Part shown: piece by piece, positions 1 through 7,326 of the stretch
Layout: each line of letters opens with the position of its first letter
Numbering within the stretch: the first letter of the stretch is position 1
DNA from: Pseudomonas reactans
GTDB taxonomy: Bacteria > Pseudomonadota > Gammaproteobacteria > Pseudomonadales > Pseudomonadaceae
Direction of reading: 5' to 3'
Assembly (NCBI RefSeq): GCF_013385825.1
Contig: NZ_JACAPG010000025.1
Location: 67,372 to 131,371 of the forward strand
Length of the DNA: 64,000 nt
The notes under the pieces: model-generated
Told to the model about the DNA's origin: nothing
Database searches by the model: none
The model's input: only the letters and a program-made list of their open reading frames with translations
Translations under genes and position numbers: made by a program

Positions 1-28
1 TCTGGTTCCCCGCGTCATCGTTAACCAC

Positions 29-54
29 CATCGCAGGCAAGCCAGCTCCTACAG
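29..54. repeat. Single REP arm
   Basis: The sequence reads TCGCAGGCAAGCCAGCTCC followed by TACAG, the same arm that recurs in the paired REP elements elsewhere in this window. No second inverted arm is seen within 100 bases, although the window edge could hide one on the left. Confidence 0.75.
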
Positions 55-119
55 TGGACCGCGTTTGCCTTTGCCTTTGCCCTACACCACTCAAGCCGGC
101 TGTCAGGCCGCTGTGCTCT

Positions 120-290
120 GGCTTTTGATTTTGATCTTAGGCGGCCCCCCAAATCCCTGTCGGATTACGGGCACACCGAGCCTAGGCGAGGTGCCGAGTG
201 TTGGGGCAAGAGCGTTTTGCTTACTTTTGCGCTTTTCAAAAGTGAGCCGCCGTAAGGGCGGAACCATAAGCCGCCATCACCTAAATAACG
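120..290. repeat. Dispersed intergenic repeat of fluorescent Pseudomonas (candidate)
   Basis: This stretch includes the segment around AAGCGCAAAAGTAAGC on the minus strand and a short inverted GCCGCC/GGCGGC-type structure near 249-275. From memory it matches a sequence seen near many Pseudomonas genes and often mis-called as small ORFs. It is non-coding as far as can be judged: the open frame over it is proline/arginine-rich, low in complexity and runs antisense into the next gene. Together with the REP arm it fills the first 313 bases. I see no gene there. Confidence 0.5.
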
Positions 291-313
291 GATATGCCCC
301 CAAAAACCCAGTC

Positions 314-1546
314 TCAACCCCGCCCATTCCCAATCTGCCAAACAAACGGCGGCTCCACCCCATTAACCACCCAATCCCCCACAATCCGCGCCTTATAAAT
401 CACCGGATTATGCGACGACACCGTCCGCGCATTCCGCCAATGCCGATCCAGCGCCTTACCCTGCCGCACATCCGAAGCCCCCAGCGCATTAAACAACTCA
501 CTGGTCGCCCGCTGAATCAACCCCGACACCACCACCTGCGCCGTAGCCGACTCAATCTCTGCAGCCACATTGGCTAAACGCTCAGCAGCATCATCCCCCC
601 CAAACCGCGCCAAATACGCCCGTTGCGCCGGCAGCGCCGCCCTCAGCGCGCTCGCCTCAGCGGCATACACCAGCGCCGCCACTTCCCCGACCACCTGTAG
701 AACCTGCGCATCCTGGCTCACATGCGCCGCATTGCCATGACTGTAGATGCGCTTACGGCTGCGCACCTGATACGCCACATCGCGCAAGGCCGCACGCCCA
801 ATCCCCGCCAAACTGGCAAGCAACACCAACTGATAGAACGCCGTCTGGTATTTAAACCGGCTGGCAAAGTCGATGACGTTTTCCGCATCCACCACCGCGT
901 CGGTAAAGCGCGATGTGCCGCTGCCGGTAGTGCGCTGGCCAAAGCCGTCCCAATCATCGCTGTGCACCACCCCAGGCTGCCGGGCGCGGGTGGCTGCGAT
1001 CACATCACCACCGGTGTCGCTGCGCTGGGCGTACACATCAATCCAGTCGGCAAAGATGCTACCCGTGCTGTAGAACTTCTCTCCGTTGAGCTTCCAGCGA
1101 TCGCCTTCAGGGCTGACCTGGGTGACCACATCGCCGATCGCCACGTTGCCAATCTCGGTCCAGGCGCAGCCGACGATATCGCCGTCCACGAACCGCTTGA
1201 ACCACAGATCCCGGCCGGCACTGGGCGGGGCGTTCAGACGATCTTCAGCAAAGGCGAAGTGCCCACGCAGGGCCTGGGGTACGTTGGAGTCGGCTTCGGC
1301 CAGCTCGATCAGCAGTTCGAACAATTGCGGCAGGGAAGCACCCCCGCCGCCATATTCCACCGGCACGCGCACCGCGCCAAAGCCCGCTTCCTTGAGCCAT
1401 TGAATCGGTTCATGGGGCAGGGTGCGGGATTGTTCGCGCTCTACGGCACCGTCGGCGATGCGTTGGAAAATCGGACGAAAGCGCGCAGCCAGGGTCGGGT
1501 AGTCGACACCGGTGGACAGCGGGTTGATGACGTGTTGTTCGGTCAT
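314..1546 (-). CDS. Acyl-CoA-dehydrogenase-like flavin enzyme of sulfone/organosulfur metabolism (SfnC/SfnB/DszC type)
   Basis: A 410-residue protein of the acyl-CoA dehydrogenase fold. The N-terminal helical part carries EYGGGGASLPQL, the middle beta domain has the WTEIGN segment and LNGEKFYSTGS, and the C-terminal helical part ends in a DRHWRNARTVSSHNP motif, which is typical of the DszC/SfnC/SfnB branch (flavin-dependent monooxygenase or oxidoreductase) rather than of fatty-acid enzymes. The start at 1546 is preferred over an upstream in-frame codon because AGGAA lies 8-9 bases upstream and the extra N-terminal residues look non-coding. It is divergent from sfnG across 255 bases, which suggests a joint role in using sulfones as a sulfur source during sulfate starvation. 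The exact substrate cannot be read from the sequence. Confidence 0.85.
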   Translation of the reverse strand: MTEQHVINPLSTGVDYPTLAARFRPIFQRIADGAVEREQSRTLPHEPIQWLKEAGFGAVRVPVEYGGGGASLPQLFELLIELAEADSNVPQALRGHFAFAEDRLNAPPSAGRDLWFKRFVDGDIVGCAWTEIGNVAIGDVVTQVSPEGDRWKLNGEKFYSTGSIFADWIDVYAQRSDTGGDVIAATRARQPGVVHSDDWDGFGQRTTGSGTSRFTDAVVDAENVIDFASRFKYQTAFYQLVLLASLAGIGRAALRDVAYQVRSRKRIYSHGNAAHVSQDAQVLQVVGEVAALVYAAEASALRAALPAQRAYLARFGGDDAAERLANVAAEIESATAQVVVSGLIQRATSELFNALGASDVRQGKALDRHWRNARTVSSHNPVIYKARIVGDWVVNGVEPPFVWQIGNGRG

Positions 1547-1640
1547 GGGCAAGGTTCCTGGGCAGTGATCAATGCAAGGGGGATTGCACACTCCGTGCCG
1601 GGTATCTGCGCCCGTATTCATGGGCCAAAGCGTTCAGCCA

Positions 1641-1658
1641 CTGTTGCCCTGGCAACAG
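1641..1658. promoter_or_regulatory. Candidate upstream activator dyad (SfnR-type enhancer site)
   Basis: CTGTTGCCCTGGCAACAG is a perfect 8+8 palindrome with a 2-base centre, about 115-130 bases before the predicted sigma54 start site. A second, weaker dyad TTGCGTGCAA lies at 1708-1717, with its centre 63 bases (about six helical turns) downstream. Position and symmetry fit binding sites for a bacterial enhancer-binding protein such as SfnR. That identity is inference. Confidence 0.45.
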
Positions 1659-1744
1659 CTGATCGACAAACCCGCCCACTCTGCGACATCGACGCCTGCA
1701 TGCGGTATTGCGTGCAACGCCCATGGCCCGTGCGTTTCCCCGGC

Positions 1745-1761
1745 CTGGCACGCTTGCTGCT
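1745..1761 (+). promoter_or_regulatory. Sigma54-type promoter of sfnG
   Basis: CTGGCACGCTTGCTGCT has the invariant GG and GC of a -24/-12 promoter separated by exactly 10 bases, with a near-perfect TGGCACG upstream element; the -12 element is CTGC rather than TTGC. The predicted start of transcription is near 1772, 30 bases before the sfnG ATG. sfn genes of P. putida are known to depend on sigma54 and SfnR, which supports the call. Confidence 0.7.
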
Positions 1762-1801
1762 CAAGCCCTCAGTACATCCCTATTGTGCGAGGTAACGCGA
1801 G

Positions 1802-2926
1802 ATGAGCCAGCAAGCCGTGAAATTTGCCTACTGGGTGCCCAACGTCAGTGGTGGGTTGGTGGTCAGCAAGATCGAACAACGCACCCACTGGGGCATCGAC
1901 TACAACCGCAAACTGGCGCAACTGGCGGAAGCGGCCGGCTTTGAGTACGGCCTTACGCAGATCCGTTTCACCGCCGGCTACGGTGCCGAAAACCAGCATG
2001 AATCCGTGGCATTCAGCCATGCACTGCTGGCCGCGACCACCACGCTCAAGGTGATCGCCGCGATCCTGCCAGGCCCCTGGCAACCGGCGTTGGCGGCCAA
2101 GCAACTGGCGACTATCGACCAGCTCACCAACGGCCGTATCGCCGTGAACATCGTCAGCGGCTGGTTCAAGGGTGAGTTCCAGGCCATCGGCGAACACTGG
2201 CTGGAGCACGATGAGCGTTATCGCCGTTCCGAAGAGTTCATCCGCGCTCTCAAAGGCATCTGGACCCAGGACGATTTCACCTTCAAGGGCGACTTCTACC
2301 GCTTCAACAACTACACCCTCAAGCCCAAGCCACTGGGCCAACCGGAGGTGTTCCAGGGCGGCAGCTCACGGGCCGCGCGGGACATGGCGGCGAGGGTGTC
2401 GGACTGGTACTTCACCAACGGCAACACCCCGGAAGGCATCAAGGCCCAGGTCGATGACATTCGCGCGAAAGCGGCGGCGAACAACCATTCGGTCAAAGTC
2501 GGCGTCAACGCCTTCGTGATCGCCCGCGACACCGAGGAAGAAGCCCGCGCCGTGCTCGCGGAGATCATCGACAAGGCCGACCCGGAGGCGGTGAATGCCT
2601 TTGGCGATGCAGCGAAGCAAGCGGGCAAGGCATCGCCGGAAGGCGAGGGCAACTGGGCCAAATCCAGCTTTGAAGACCTGGTGCAGTACAACGATGGCTT
2701 CAAGACCAACCTGATCGGCACGCCCCAGCAGATTGCCGAGCGCATCGTCGCGCTCAAGGCGGTGGGGGTGGACCTGGTGCTGGCGGGGTTCCTGCATTTC
2801 CAGGAAGAAGTCGAGTATTTCGGCAAACACGTGTTACCGCTGGTGCGCGAGCTGGAAGCCAAGGCCGCTGCAGGAGCGAGTTTGCTCGCGAAAAACGTCA
2901 AGGATGACGCGAGACTCCTGGTTTAA
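1802..2926 (+). CDS. sfnG: FMNH2-dependent dimethylsulfone monooxygenase SfnG
   Basis: A 374-residue bacterial-luciferase-fold monooxygenase. The N-terminus KFAYWVPNVSGGLVVSK, the internal NIVSGWFKGEF and the FQGGSSRAARDMAA segment match SfnG, which cleaves dimethylsulfone to methanesulfinate and formaldehyde using FMNH2 from a partner reductase (no reductase gene is in this window). The start at 1802 has a purine-rich GAGG upstream. The C-terminus is odd: from about residue 356 the frame runs into a REP element, so the last 15-20 residues (GASLLAK and beyond) are REP-encoded, and the stop codon overlaps that of the convergent acetyltransferase at TTAA. The core enzyme is complete before this tail. 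Confidence 0.93.
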   Translation: MSQQAVKFAYWVPNVSGGLVVSKIEQRTHWGIDYNRKLAQLAEAAGFEYGLTQIRFTAGYGAENQHESVAFSHALLAATTTLKVIAAILPGPWQPALAAKQLATIDQLTNGRIAVNIVSGWFKGEFQAIGEHWLEHDERYRRSEEFIRALKGIWTQDDFTFKGDFYRFNNYTLKPKPLGQPEVFQGGSSRAARDMAARVSDWYFTNGNTPEGIKAQVDDIRAKAAANNHSVKVGVNAFVIARDTEEEARAVLAEIIDKADPEAVNAFGDAAKQAGKASPEGEGNWAKSSFEDLVQYNDGFKTNLIGTPQQIAERIVALKAVGVDLVLAGFLHFQEEVEYFGKHVLPLVRELEAKAAAGASLLAKNVKDDARLLV

Positions 2927-2968
2927 CGCGGTGTCTGGGCGATCTTCGCGAGCAAGCTCGCTCCTACA
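2869..2968. repeat. REP doublet (REPIN) covering the 3' ends of two convergent genes
   Basis: Two inverted arms, TGCAGGAGCGAGTTTGCTCG at 2869 and the reverse-complement type GAGCAAGCTCGCTCC ending near 2968, face each other with about 50 bases between. Both arms are translated: one as the end of sfnG, the other as the end of the acetyltransferase on the minus strand, each giving the peptide GASLLAK. Confidence 0.92.
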
Positions 2969-3417
2969 AGAGACAAGGTCTTTTCTAACCGAAGGGCGGC
3001 GGTGTGGTCTTCGTAATAGGCGTCGATCAGGGCAAAGCGCCGATAACCGTTGCGCTCATAGAGGCTGAGAGCGCCGGGGTTGTCGGTGCGCACTTCCAGG
3101 CGTAGGCGGGTGCAACCCCGTGCCACGGCGATAGCTTCAACGCGGCTCAGCAGCTGTTTACCCAACCCCATGCCACGCGCAGCTTCGGTAATGGCGATGG
3201 AATACAGACGCGCCAACGAGGTGCCACGGTGGAACAACACCAGCGCATAACCGAGCAATTGCCCGTCATTGTCCGCCACCAGCAACTGGCCATGGGCGCG
3301 GCTGACCATCCACTGGAAACTGCGCCGTGACAGCCGGTCAGTGGTGAAGCAGTGCTGTTCCAGTGCCACCAATCCGGGCACATCCAAGCGGGTTGCAACG
3401 CGAAAGCAAAGAGCCAT
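2923..3417 (-). CDS. GNAT-family N-acetyltransferase (RimI-like)
   Basis: A 164-residue protein with the GNAT fold: an acetyl-CoA loop at RGMGLGKQLLSRVE (about residues 82-95), a beta-bulge strand ARLYSIAI before it, and the NPGALSLYERNGYRRF motif of RimI-like enzymes. It would transfer acetyl groups to a protein N-terminus, lysine or small amine; the target is unknown. The last 14-15 residues (VGASLLAKIAQTPR) come from a REP element and are probably not part of the ancestral protein. It is divergent from the RimK-like gene across 94 bases, so the two may be co-regulated. Confidence 0.85.
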   Translation of the reverse strand: MALCFRVATRLDVPGLVALEQHCFTTDRLSRRSFQWMVSRAHGQLLVADNDGQLLGYALVLFHRGTSLARLYSIAITEAARGMGLGKQLLSRVEAIAVARGCTRLRLEVRTDNPGALSLYERNGYRRFALIDAYYEDHTAALRLEKTLSLVGASLLAKIAQTPR

Positions 3418-3511
3418 ATGACCGCCGTAAAAGTTGCGTAACGAAACGGGACTTCTCTAAAAGATCGTGCTTAATAGAAAAGGTCGAGTTCTCTAAAGCG
3501 GATCAAATATT

Positions 3512-5098
3512 ATGTCGGCGGTACAAGGTCATTGGCGTGAAGTATCCGAGCAAACCCTCGCGGCGACAATAACTAATACAGGTTATTTTTCCGCACCATC
3601 GAAAGGCAACAGTCAAGTCGTGATTATTGTGGAGCGCAAGGAAGATTGGGCCTCCTACTTCCCCAGCGAAGACATCGTCACCGCCCAGGAATACCTGGAG
3701 CAGACCCGTGAGAACGAGAGTGGCAAGCGCGTACAGGTGATCAATCTGTGCCGCAGCTACAAGTACCTGGGCCACGGTTATTACTGCTCGCTGCTGGCCG
3801 AAGCCCGTGGACACAAGGTGATTCCGTCGGTGCGCACCATCAGCGAACTGACGAAGAAGTCGCTGTACGGGCTGGCCCTGGATGACCTGGATAAAACCCT
3901 CGATAAAGCCTTGAGTCATCATCTCTACAGCAATACCGAAGGCTTTACCCTGACACTTTATTTTGGCCGGACCAATATAGAGCCGTTGCAGGACTTGGCC
4001 CGTCAGTTGTTTGAAGCCTTTCCATGCCCGATCTTGTTAGTTGATTTTAAAAAGAATAACGGTTGGCATATTGAAGGGGTTAAATCGGGGGTGCTGCACA
4101 AGTTGCGCGACGATCAGGAAGATCAATTCGCCCACGCGCTGGACAACTTCAGCCGCAAGATCTGGCGCCAGCCGCGTTCACGTCGCCTGGCCCGTTATGA
4201 CCTGGCCATCTTGCACGACCCTCAAGAGCAATTGCCGCCGTCCAACGCCAAGGCCCTGGATAATTTCATCCGCGTCGGCAAGGGCCTGGGCATCGATGTG
4301 GAGCTGATCGAACGCAAGGACTATTCGCGCCTGGCCGAATACGACGCCTTGCTGATCCGCGAGACCACCAGCGTCGACAACCACACCTACCGCTTCGCCA
4401 AGAAAGCCGAAAGCGAAGGCCTGGTGGTGATGGATGACCCGGCGTCCATCCTGCGCTGCACCAACAAGGTTTACCTCACCGATCTGCTCAACAGTCACCA
4501 ACTGGGCATGCCCGCTACGGAGATTCTGTACAAGGAACGACCGGAAGATTTCGAACGGGTCGGCGAGCGCCTGGGTTTCCCGCTGGTGCTGAAGATCCCC
4601 GACGGCTGTTTCTCGCGAGGCGTGATCAAGGTAGAAAGCCAGGAAGCCTTGCTCAAGGCCACCGCCGAATTGTTCGAACATTCCGTGCTGTTGCTGGCCC
4701 AGGAATTTTTCTACACCGAGTACGACTGGCGCATCGGCGTGCTCAACCGCAAGCCGATCTTTGCCTGCCAGTACTTCATGTCCAAGGGCCACTGGCAGAT
4801 CTACAACCACAAGGCCATCGGCCAGGCCATCAACGGTGAATGCCGCACCCTGGCGGTCCACGAAGCGCCCAAAGCGGTGGTGGAACTGGCCGTGAAGACC
4901 GCCAACCTGATCGGCGATGGCCTCTACGGCGTCGACCTCAAGCAGTCCGGCGACAAGGTGGTGGTGATCGAAGTCAACGACAACCCCAACCTGGACGCCG
5001 GTATCGAAGATGCTTATTTGCAGGACGATTTGTATGGGCTGGTGCTGGAGGAGTTTGTGCGGCGCCTGGAGTTGAAGCGTCAGGGCCAGGTCTGGTGA
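3512..5098 (+). CDS. RimK-family ATP-grasp ligase with N-terminal RLAN-type domain
   Basis: A 528-residue protein. Residues about 35-200 resemble the N-terminal domain found on RimK-like ATP-grasp proteins (VVIIVERKEDWASYFPSE, INLCRSYKYLGHGYYCSLLAEA). From about 290 it is an ATP-grasp ligase: LVLKIPDGCFSRGVIKV (nucleotide lid and lysine), AQEFFYTEYDWRIGVL, and the metal-binding end VIEVNDNPNLDAGIED. Such enzymes form amide bonds between a carboxylate and an amino acid; it is much longer than ribosomal S6 glutamate ligase RimK (about 300 residues), so S6 need not be the target. No good ribosome site precedes the ATG at 3512, so the true start may lie downstream. The next gene begins 7 bases after its stop, indicating an operon. 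Confidence 0.85.
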   Translation: MSAVQGHWREVSEQTLAATITNTGYFSAPSKGNSQVVIIVERKEDWASYFPSEDIVTAQEYLEQTRENESGKRVQVINLCRSYKYLGHGYYCSLLAEARGHKVIPSVRTISELTKKSLYGLALDDLDKTLDKALSHHLYSNTEGFTLTLYFGRTNIEPLQDLARQLFEAFPCPILLVDFKKNNGWHIEGVKSGVLHKLRDDQEDQFAHALDNFSRKIWRQPRSRRLARYDLAILHDPQEQLPPSNAKALDNFIRVGKGLGIDVELIERKDYSRLAEYDALLIRETTSVDNHTYRFAKKAESEGLVVMDDPASILRCTNKVYLTDLLNSHQLGMPATEILYKERPEDFERVGERLGFPLVLKIPDGCFSRGVIKVESQEALLKATAELFEHSVLLLAQEFFYTEYDWRIGVLNRKPIFACQYFMSKGHWQIYNHKAIGQAINGECRTLAVHEAPKAVVELAVKTANLIGDGLYGVDLKQSGDKVVVIEVNDNPNLDAGIEDAYLQDDLYGLVLEEFVRRLELKRQGQVW

Positions 5099-5105
5099 CC
5101 CGCCG

Positions 5106-6044
5106 ATGATCCAGCGTTTCGAACTGACCGATGGCAAGCTGCACAGTGGGGAACGAGACGATGCCCCGATCCAGTTGTTCAACAACCCTGACTTGGCCGA
5201 GCGCGAGTGGCTACGGGACCACCACAAGCTGGACGAACACGCCCTGGCCTCGGCGCTGGACCCCGACGAAGTCTCGCGCATCGAGTTTCACCCGGACAAT
5301 CTGTTCCTGATCTGGAAACGCCCGGAAAACTACTCCGGTGGCGGCAACCTGGTGTTCGAGGTGTCGTCCTGCGGCCTGCTGTTTTCGCCTGGCCGCCTGC
5401 TGGTGATCGCCACCGACGAAACCCCGCTGACCGGCCTCGGCAAGCGCCGCCCGTTGCACACGCCGCTGGATGTGCTGCTCGACCTGTTGCTCAACAACAT
5501 CCACCACTACCTGGGCCACCTCAAGGTGATCAAGCTGGTCGCGCGGGAATTGCAGCAGCAGTTCAATGCATCCATGAGCAACCACCACCTGATGCAGATG
5601 TTCAGCCTCAGCGAAAGCCTGATCTATTACATCAACGCGCTGCACAGCAACGGCGCGGTGCTTTCGCGGTTGCGCAACCACGCGGAAAAGGAGCATTTCA
5701 GTTCGGAGATACTGGCGCTGATCGACGACCTGATCATCGAGAACCACCAGTGCTACAAACAGGCGGAGATCTATTCCAACGTGTTTTCCGGGCTGATCGA
5801 CGCCCGTGGCAACCTGATGAACAACAGCATGAACAACCTATTGCGCAAGCTCACCTTGATCAACGTGGTGTTCCTGCCGCTGAACCTGATTGCGAGCATC
5901 GGCGGCATGTCGGAGTTCAGCATGATGACGGCGGGGACGCCGTGGTGGGTGTCGTATCCGCTGTTTCTGGCGGCGATGGGGCTCGGAGGAGGGCTGATGG
6001 TGTTGGGGCTCAAACGAATAGCCGGCGGCTCGAATGTCGTGTGA
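5106..6044 (+). CDS. CorA/ZntB-family divalent cation transporter with a variant signature
   Basis: A 312-residue 2-TM-GxN protein: a long cytoplasmic part with a coiled helical region (about 125-245) and two C-terminal membrane segments (about 250-265 and 283-303). The loop that normally carries YGMNF reads GGMSEFS (266-272), so the filter Asn is replaced by Ser. CorA moves Mg2+ or Co2+ and ZntB moves Zn2+; with this change the ion cannot be predicted. It lies 7 bases after the ATP-grasp gene and is almost certainly co-transcribed. A REP doublet separates it from the convergent map gene. Confidence 0.85.
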   Translation: MIQRFELTDGKLHSGERDDAPIQLFNNPDLAEREWLRDHHKLDEHALASALDPDEVSRIEFHPDNLFLIWKRPENYSGGGNLVFEVSSCGLLFSPGRLLVIATDETPLTGLGKRRPLHTPLDVLLDLLLNNIHHYLGHLKVIKLVARELQQQFNASMSNHHLMQMFSLSESLIYYINALHSNGAVLSRLRNHAEKEHFSSEILALIDDLIIENHQCYKQAEIYSNVFSGLIDARGNLMNNSMNNLLRKLTLINVVFLPLNLIASIGGMSEFSMMTAGTPWWVSYPLFLAAMGLGGGLMVLGLKRIAGGSNVV

Positions 6045-6054
6045 ACACCGATCC

Positions 6055-6142
6055 TTGTAGGAGCTGGCTTGCCGGCGATGCAGCCAACGCGGTGTTTCAG
6101 GAAAACCGCAGCGATGCCATCGCCGGCAAGCCAGTTCCTAAA
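6055..6142. repeat. REP doublet between convergent zntB-like gene and map
   Basis: Arms TTGTAGGAGCTGGCTTGCCG at 6055 and the inverted CGGCAAGCCAGTTCCTA ending near 6140 enclose about 40 bases. The right arm supplies the TAG stop codon of map (6138-6140). Confidence 0.9.
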
Positions 6143-6896
6143 AGGGTGAAGGTTGCAGCGTCAGCACTTCAAACCCATCCGCCGTCACCGCCACGGTATG
6201 TTCCCACTGCGCTGACAGGCTGTTGTCCTTGGTCACCACGGTCCAGCCATCCTTGAGGCTGCGCACTTTCGAGCTGCCCTGGTTGAGCATCGGTTCAACG
6301 GTAAACACCATGCCTTCGCGTAGCTCCAACCCCGTTCCGGGACGGCCAAAGTGCAGGACCTGTGGTTCTTCATGCATCTGTCGGCCAATGCCGTGGCCGC
6401 AATATTCGCGGACCACGCTGTAGCCATTGGCTTGCGCGTGGCTCTGGATAGCGTGGCCGATATCGCCTAGGCGCGCGCCGGGCTTGACCTGGCGGATACC
6501 GGCCCACATCGCTTCGAAGGTCTTCTCGACCAGGCGCTGGGCCTTGGGCGTAACGCTGCCGATCATGTACATCTTGCTGGAGTCGGCAATGAAGCCACCT
6601 TTTTCCAGGGTGATGTCGATGTTGATGATATCGCCGTCCTTGAGGATGTCCTTGGCGTTGGGCATGCCATGACACACCACCTCGTTGATCGAGGTGTTGA
6701 TGGAGAAGGGGTAGTCGTATTGGCCCAGGCTAGCGGGGCGGGCCTTGAGGTTGTTGCGGATGAAGGCTTCGACGGCGGCGTCCAGCTCCAGGGTGGAGCG
6801 GCCAACGGCGACGAACCCGTCAAGCATGGTAAAGACCTGGGCCAGCAGGCGCCCGGATTCACGCATCACGGCCAGTTGGGCGGCAGTCTTGATCAT
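6138..6896 (-). CDS. map: Type I methionine aminopeptidase
   Basis: A 252-residue enzyme that removes the initiator Met from new proteins. The metal ligands are all visible in order: IDITLEKGGFIADSS (two Asp positions), REYCGHGIG (His), FTVEPML (Glu) and QWEHTVAV (Glu). The HGIGRQMHEEP segment is type I. The start ATG at 6896 overlaps by one base the TGA of the ParD-like gene, so the two are translationally coupled. A second, housekeeping map beside rpsB would be expected elsewhere in a Pseudomonas genome, making this a paralogue paired with the ParD-like protein. The stop codon lies inside a REP arm. Confidence 0.93.
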   Translation of the reverse strand: MIKTAAQLAVMRESGRLLAQVFTMLDGFVAVGRSTLELDAAVEAFIRNNLKARPASLGQYDYPFSINTSINEVVCHGMPNAKDILKDGDIINIDITLEKGGFIADSSKMYMIGSVTPKAQRLVEKTFEAMWAGIRQVKPGARLGDIGHAIQSHAQANGYSVVREYCGHGIGRQMHEEPQVLHFGRPGTGLELREGMVFTVEPMLNQGSSKVRSLKDGWTVVTKDNSLSAQWEHTVAVTADGFEVLTLQPSPF

Positions 6897-7096
6897 CAAC
6901 TGCGCCCCCGGATCAGGTCGGGTTTGTCCAGCAACAGTTTGTTGATCAATTCGTTGTAGGGCAGGTGGGGGTTGAGCTCGGCGAGCAGGCCGATCTTGAT
7001 CCAGAATTCGGCCTGGGCGTTGATGGAACGGTCCATCGCAGCGCTGGCCAGGCGCAGTTGTTCGTGCAGTTGGTCGGTGATCTTGACGATGCCCAT
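6896..7096 (-). CDS. ParD-like antitoxin-family protein
   Basis: A 66-residue protein (69 if the in-frame GTG at 7105 is used) beginning MGIVKITDQLHEQLRLAS and continuing SINAQAEFWIKIGLLAE. This is the ribbon-helix-helix pattern of ParD-like proteins: one beta strand, then helices with the INAQAEFWIKIG motif. It is coupled to map by a TGATG overlap. No ParE-type toxin is adjacent, so it may be a repressor of its own operon rather than a working antitoxin. A CGTATACG palindrome at 7129-7136 upstream could be its operator. Neither start has a clear ribosome site. Confidence 0.75.
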   Translation of the reverse strand: MGIVKITDQLHEQLRLASAAMDRSINAQAEFWIKIGLLAELNPHLPYNELINKLLLDKPDLIRGRS

Positions 7097-7124
7097 GGGG
7101 TTCACTGTGCAGGGTTGATATACA

Positions 7125-7140
7125 AAGCGTATACGTTTCG
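7125..7140. promoter_or_regulatory. Candidate operator of the parD-like/map operon
   Basis: The sequence AAGCGTATACGTTTCG contains the palindrome CGTATACG flanked by A and T runs, 30-40 bases before the ParD-like start. Ribbon-helix-helix proteins bind short palindromes of this kind; the assignment is inference from position and symmetry. Confidence 0.3.
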
Positions 7141-7162
7141 TATGCTATGAGTAAACCTTTTG

Positions 7163-7191
7163 TTGACTTGTTCGGCCGGGGACGGTTAATT
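7163..7191 (+). promoter_or_regulatory. Promoter of the ilvA leader (candidate)
   Basis: TTGACT at 7163-7168 and TTAATT at 7186-7191 are separated by 17 bases. The predicted start site falls at about 7197-7199, practically on the leader ATG, so the leader peptide may be translated from a leaderless message. Confidence 0.5.
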
Positions 7192-7198
7192 TCGCGGC

Positions 7199-7264
7199 AT
7201 GACATCTCAAACCTTTCGCAGCCAGCCAAGCATTATTACCGCCATTCCTCATTTGGCGGGATAG
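7199..7264 (+). CDS. Leader peptide of an ilvA attenuator, 21 residues
   Basis: A 21-codon ORF (ATG to TAG) whose middle reads Ile-Ile-Thr-Ala-Ile (codons 12-16, ATT ATT ACC GCC ATT), with further Thr at positions 2 and 5. Ile and Thr are product and substrate of the threonine deaminase encoded next. The ORF ends 15 bases before a strong terminator hairpin. Three mutually exclusive pairings can be drawn: CCGCC (7239-7243) with GGCGG (7255-7259), GGCGGG (7255-7260) with CCCGCC (7283-7288), and the terminator. This is the arrangement expected of ribosome-mediated attenuation. Upstream there is no strong ribosome site, only GGGGACGG about 12 bases before the ATG. Confidence 0.65.
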   Translation: MTSQTFRSQPSIITAIPHLAG

Positions 7265-7279
7265 CGCACGGCTGTACCC

Positions 7280-7309
7280 AAACCCGCCCTAGAGGCGGGT
7301 TTTGTTTTT
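7280..7309 (+). terminator. Rho-independent terminator inside the ilvA leader (attenuator)
   Basis: A 9-bp stem AAACCCGCC / GGCGGGTTT (7280-7288 with 7294-7302) with a 5-base loop is followed by TGTTTTT. No complete gene ends here on the plus strand, so a terminator 40 bases before the ilvA ATG makes sense only as an attenuator. Confidence 0.85.
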
Positions 7310-7326
7310 CCGTCTCCTGGGCCTTG

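Noticed and set aside
65..577. 170-codon ORF at the left edge
   Set aside because: Runs from a repeat into the antisense of a real gene; low-complexity Pro/Arg/His translation.
722..1795. Long plus-strand ORF opposite the sfn flavoenzyme
   Set aside because: It is antisense to a well-recognised enzyme and shows no domain; high GC makes such shadow frames common.
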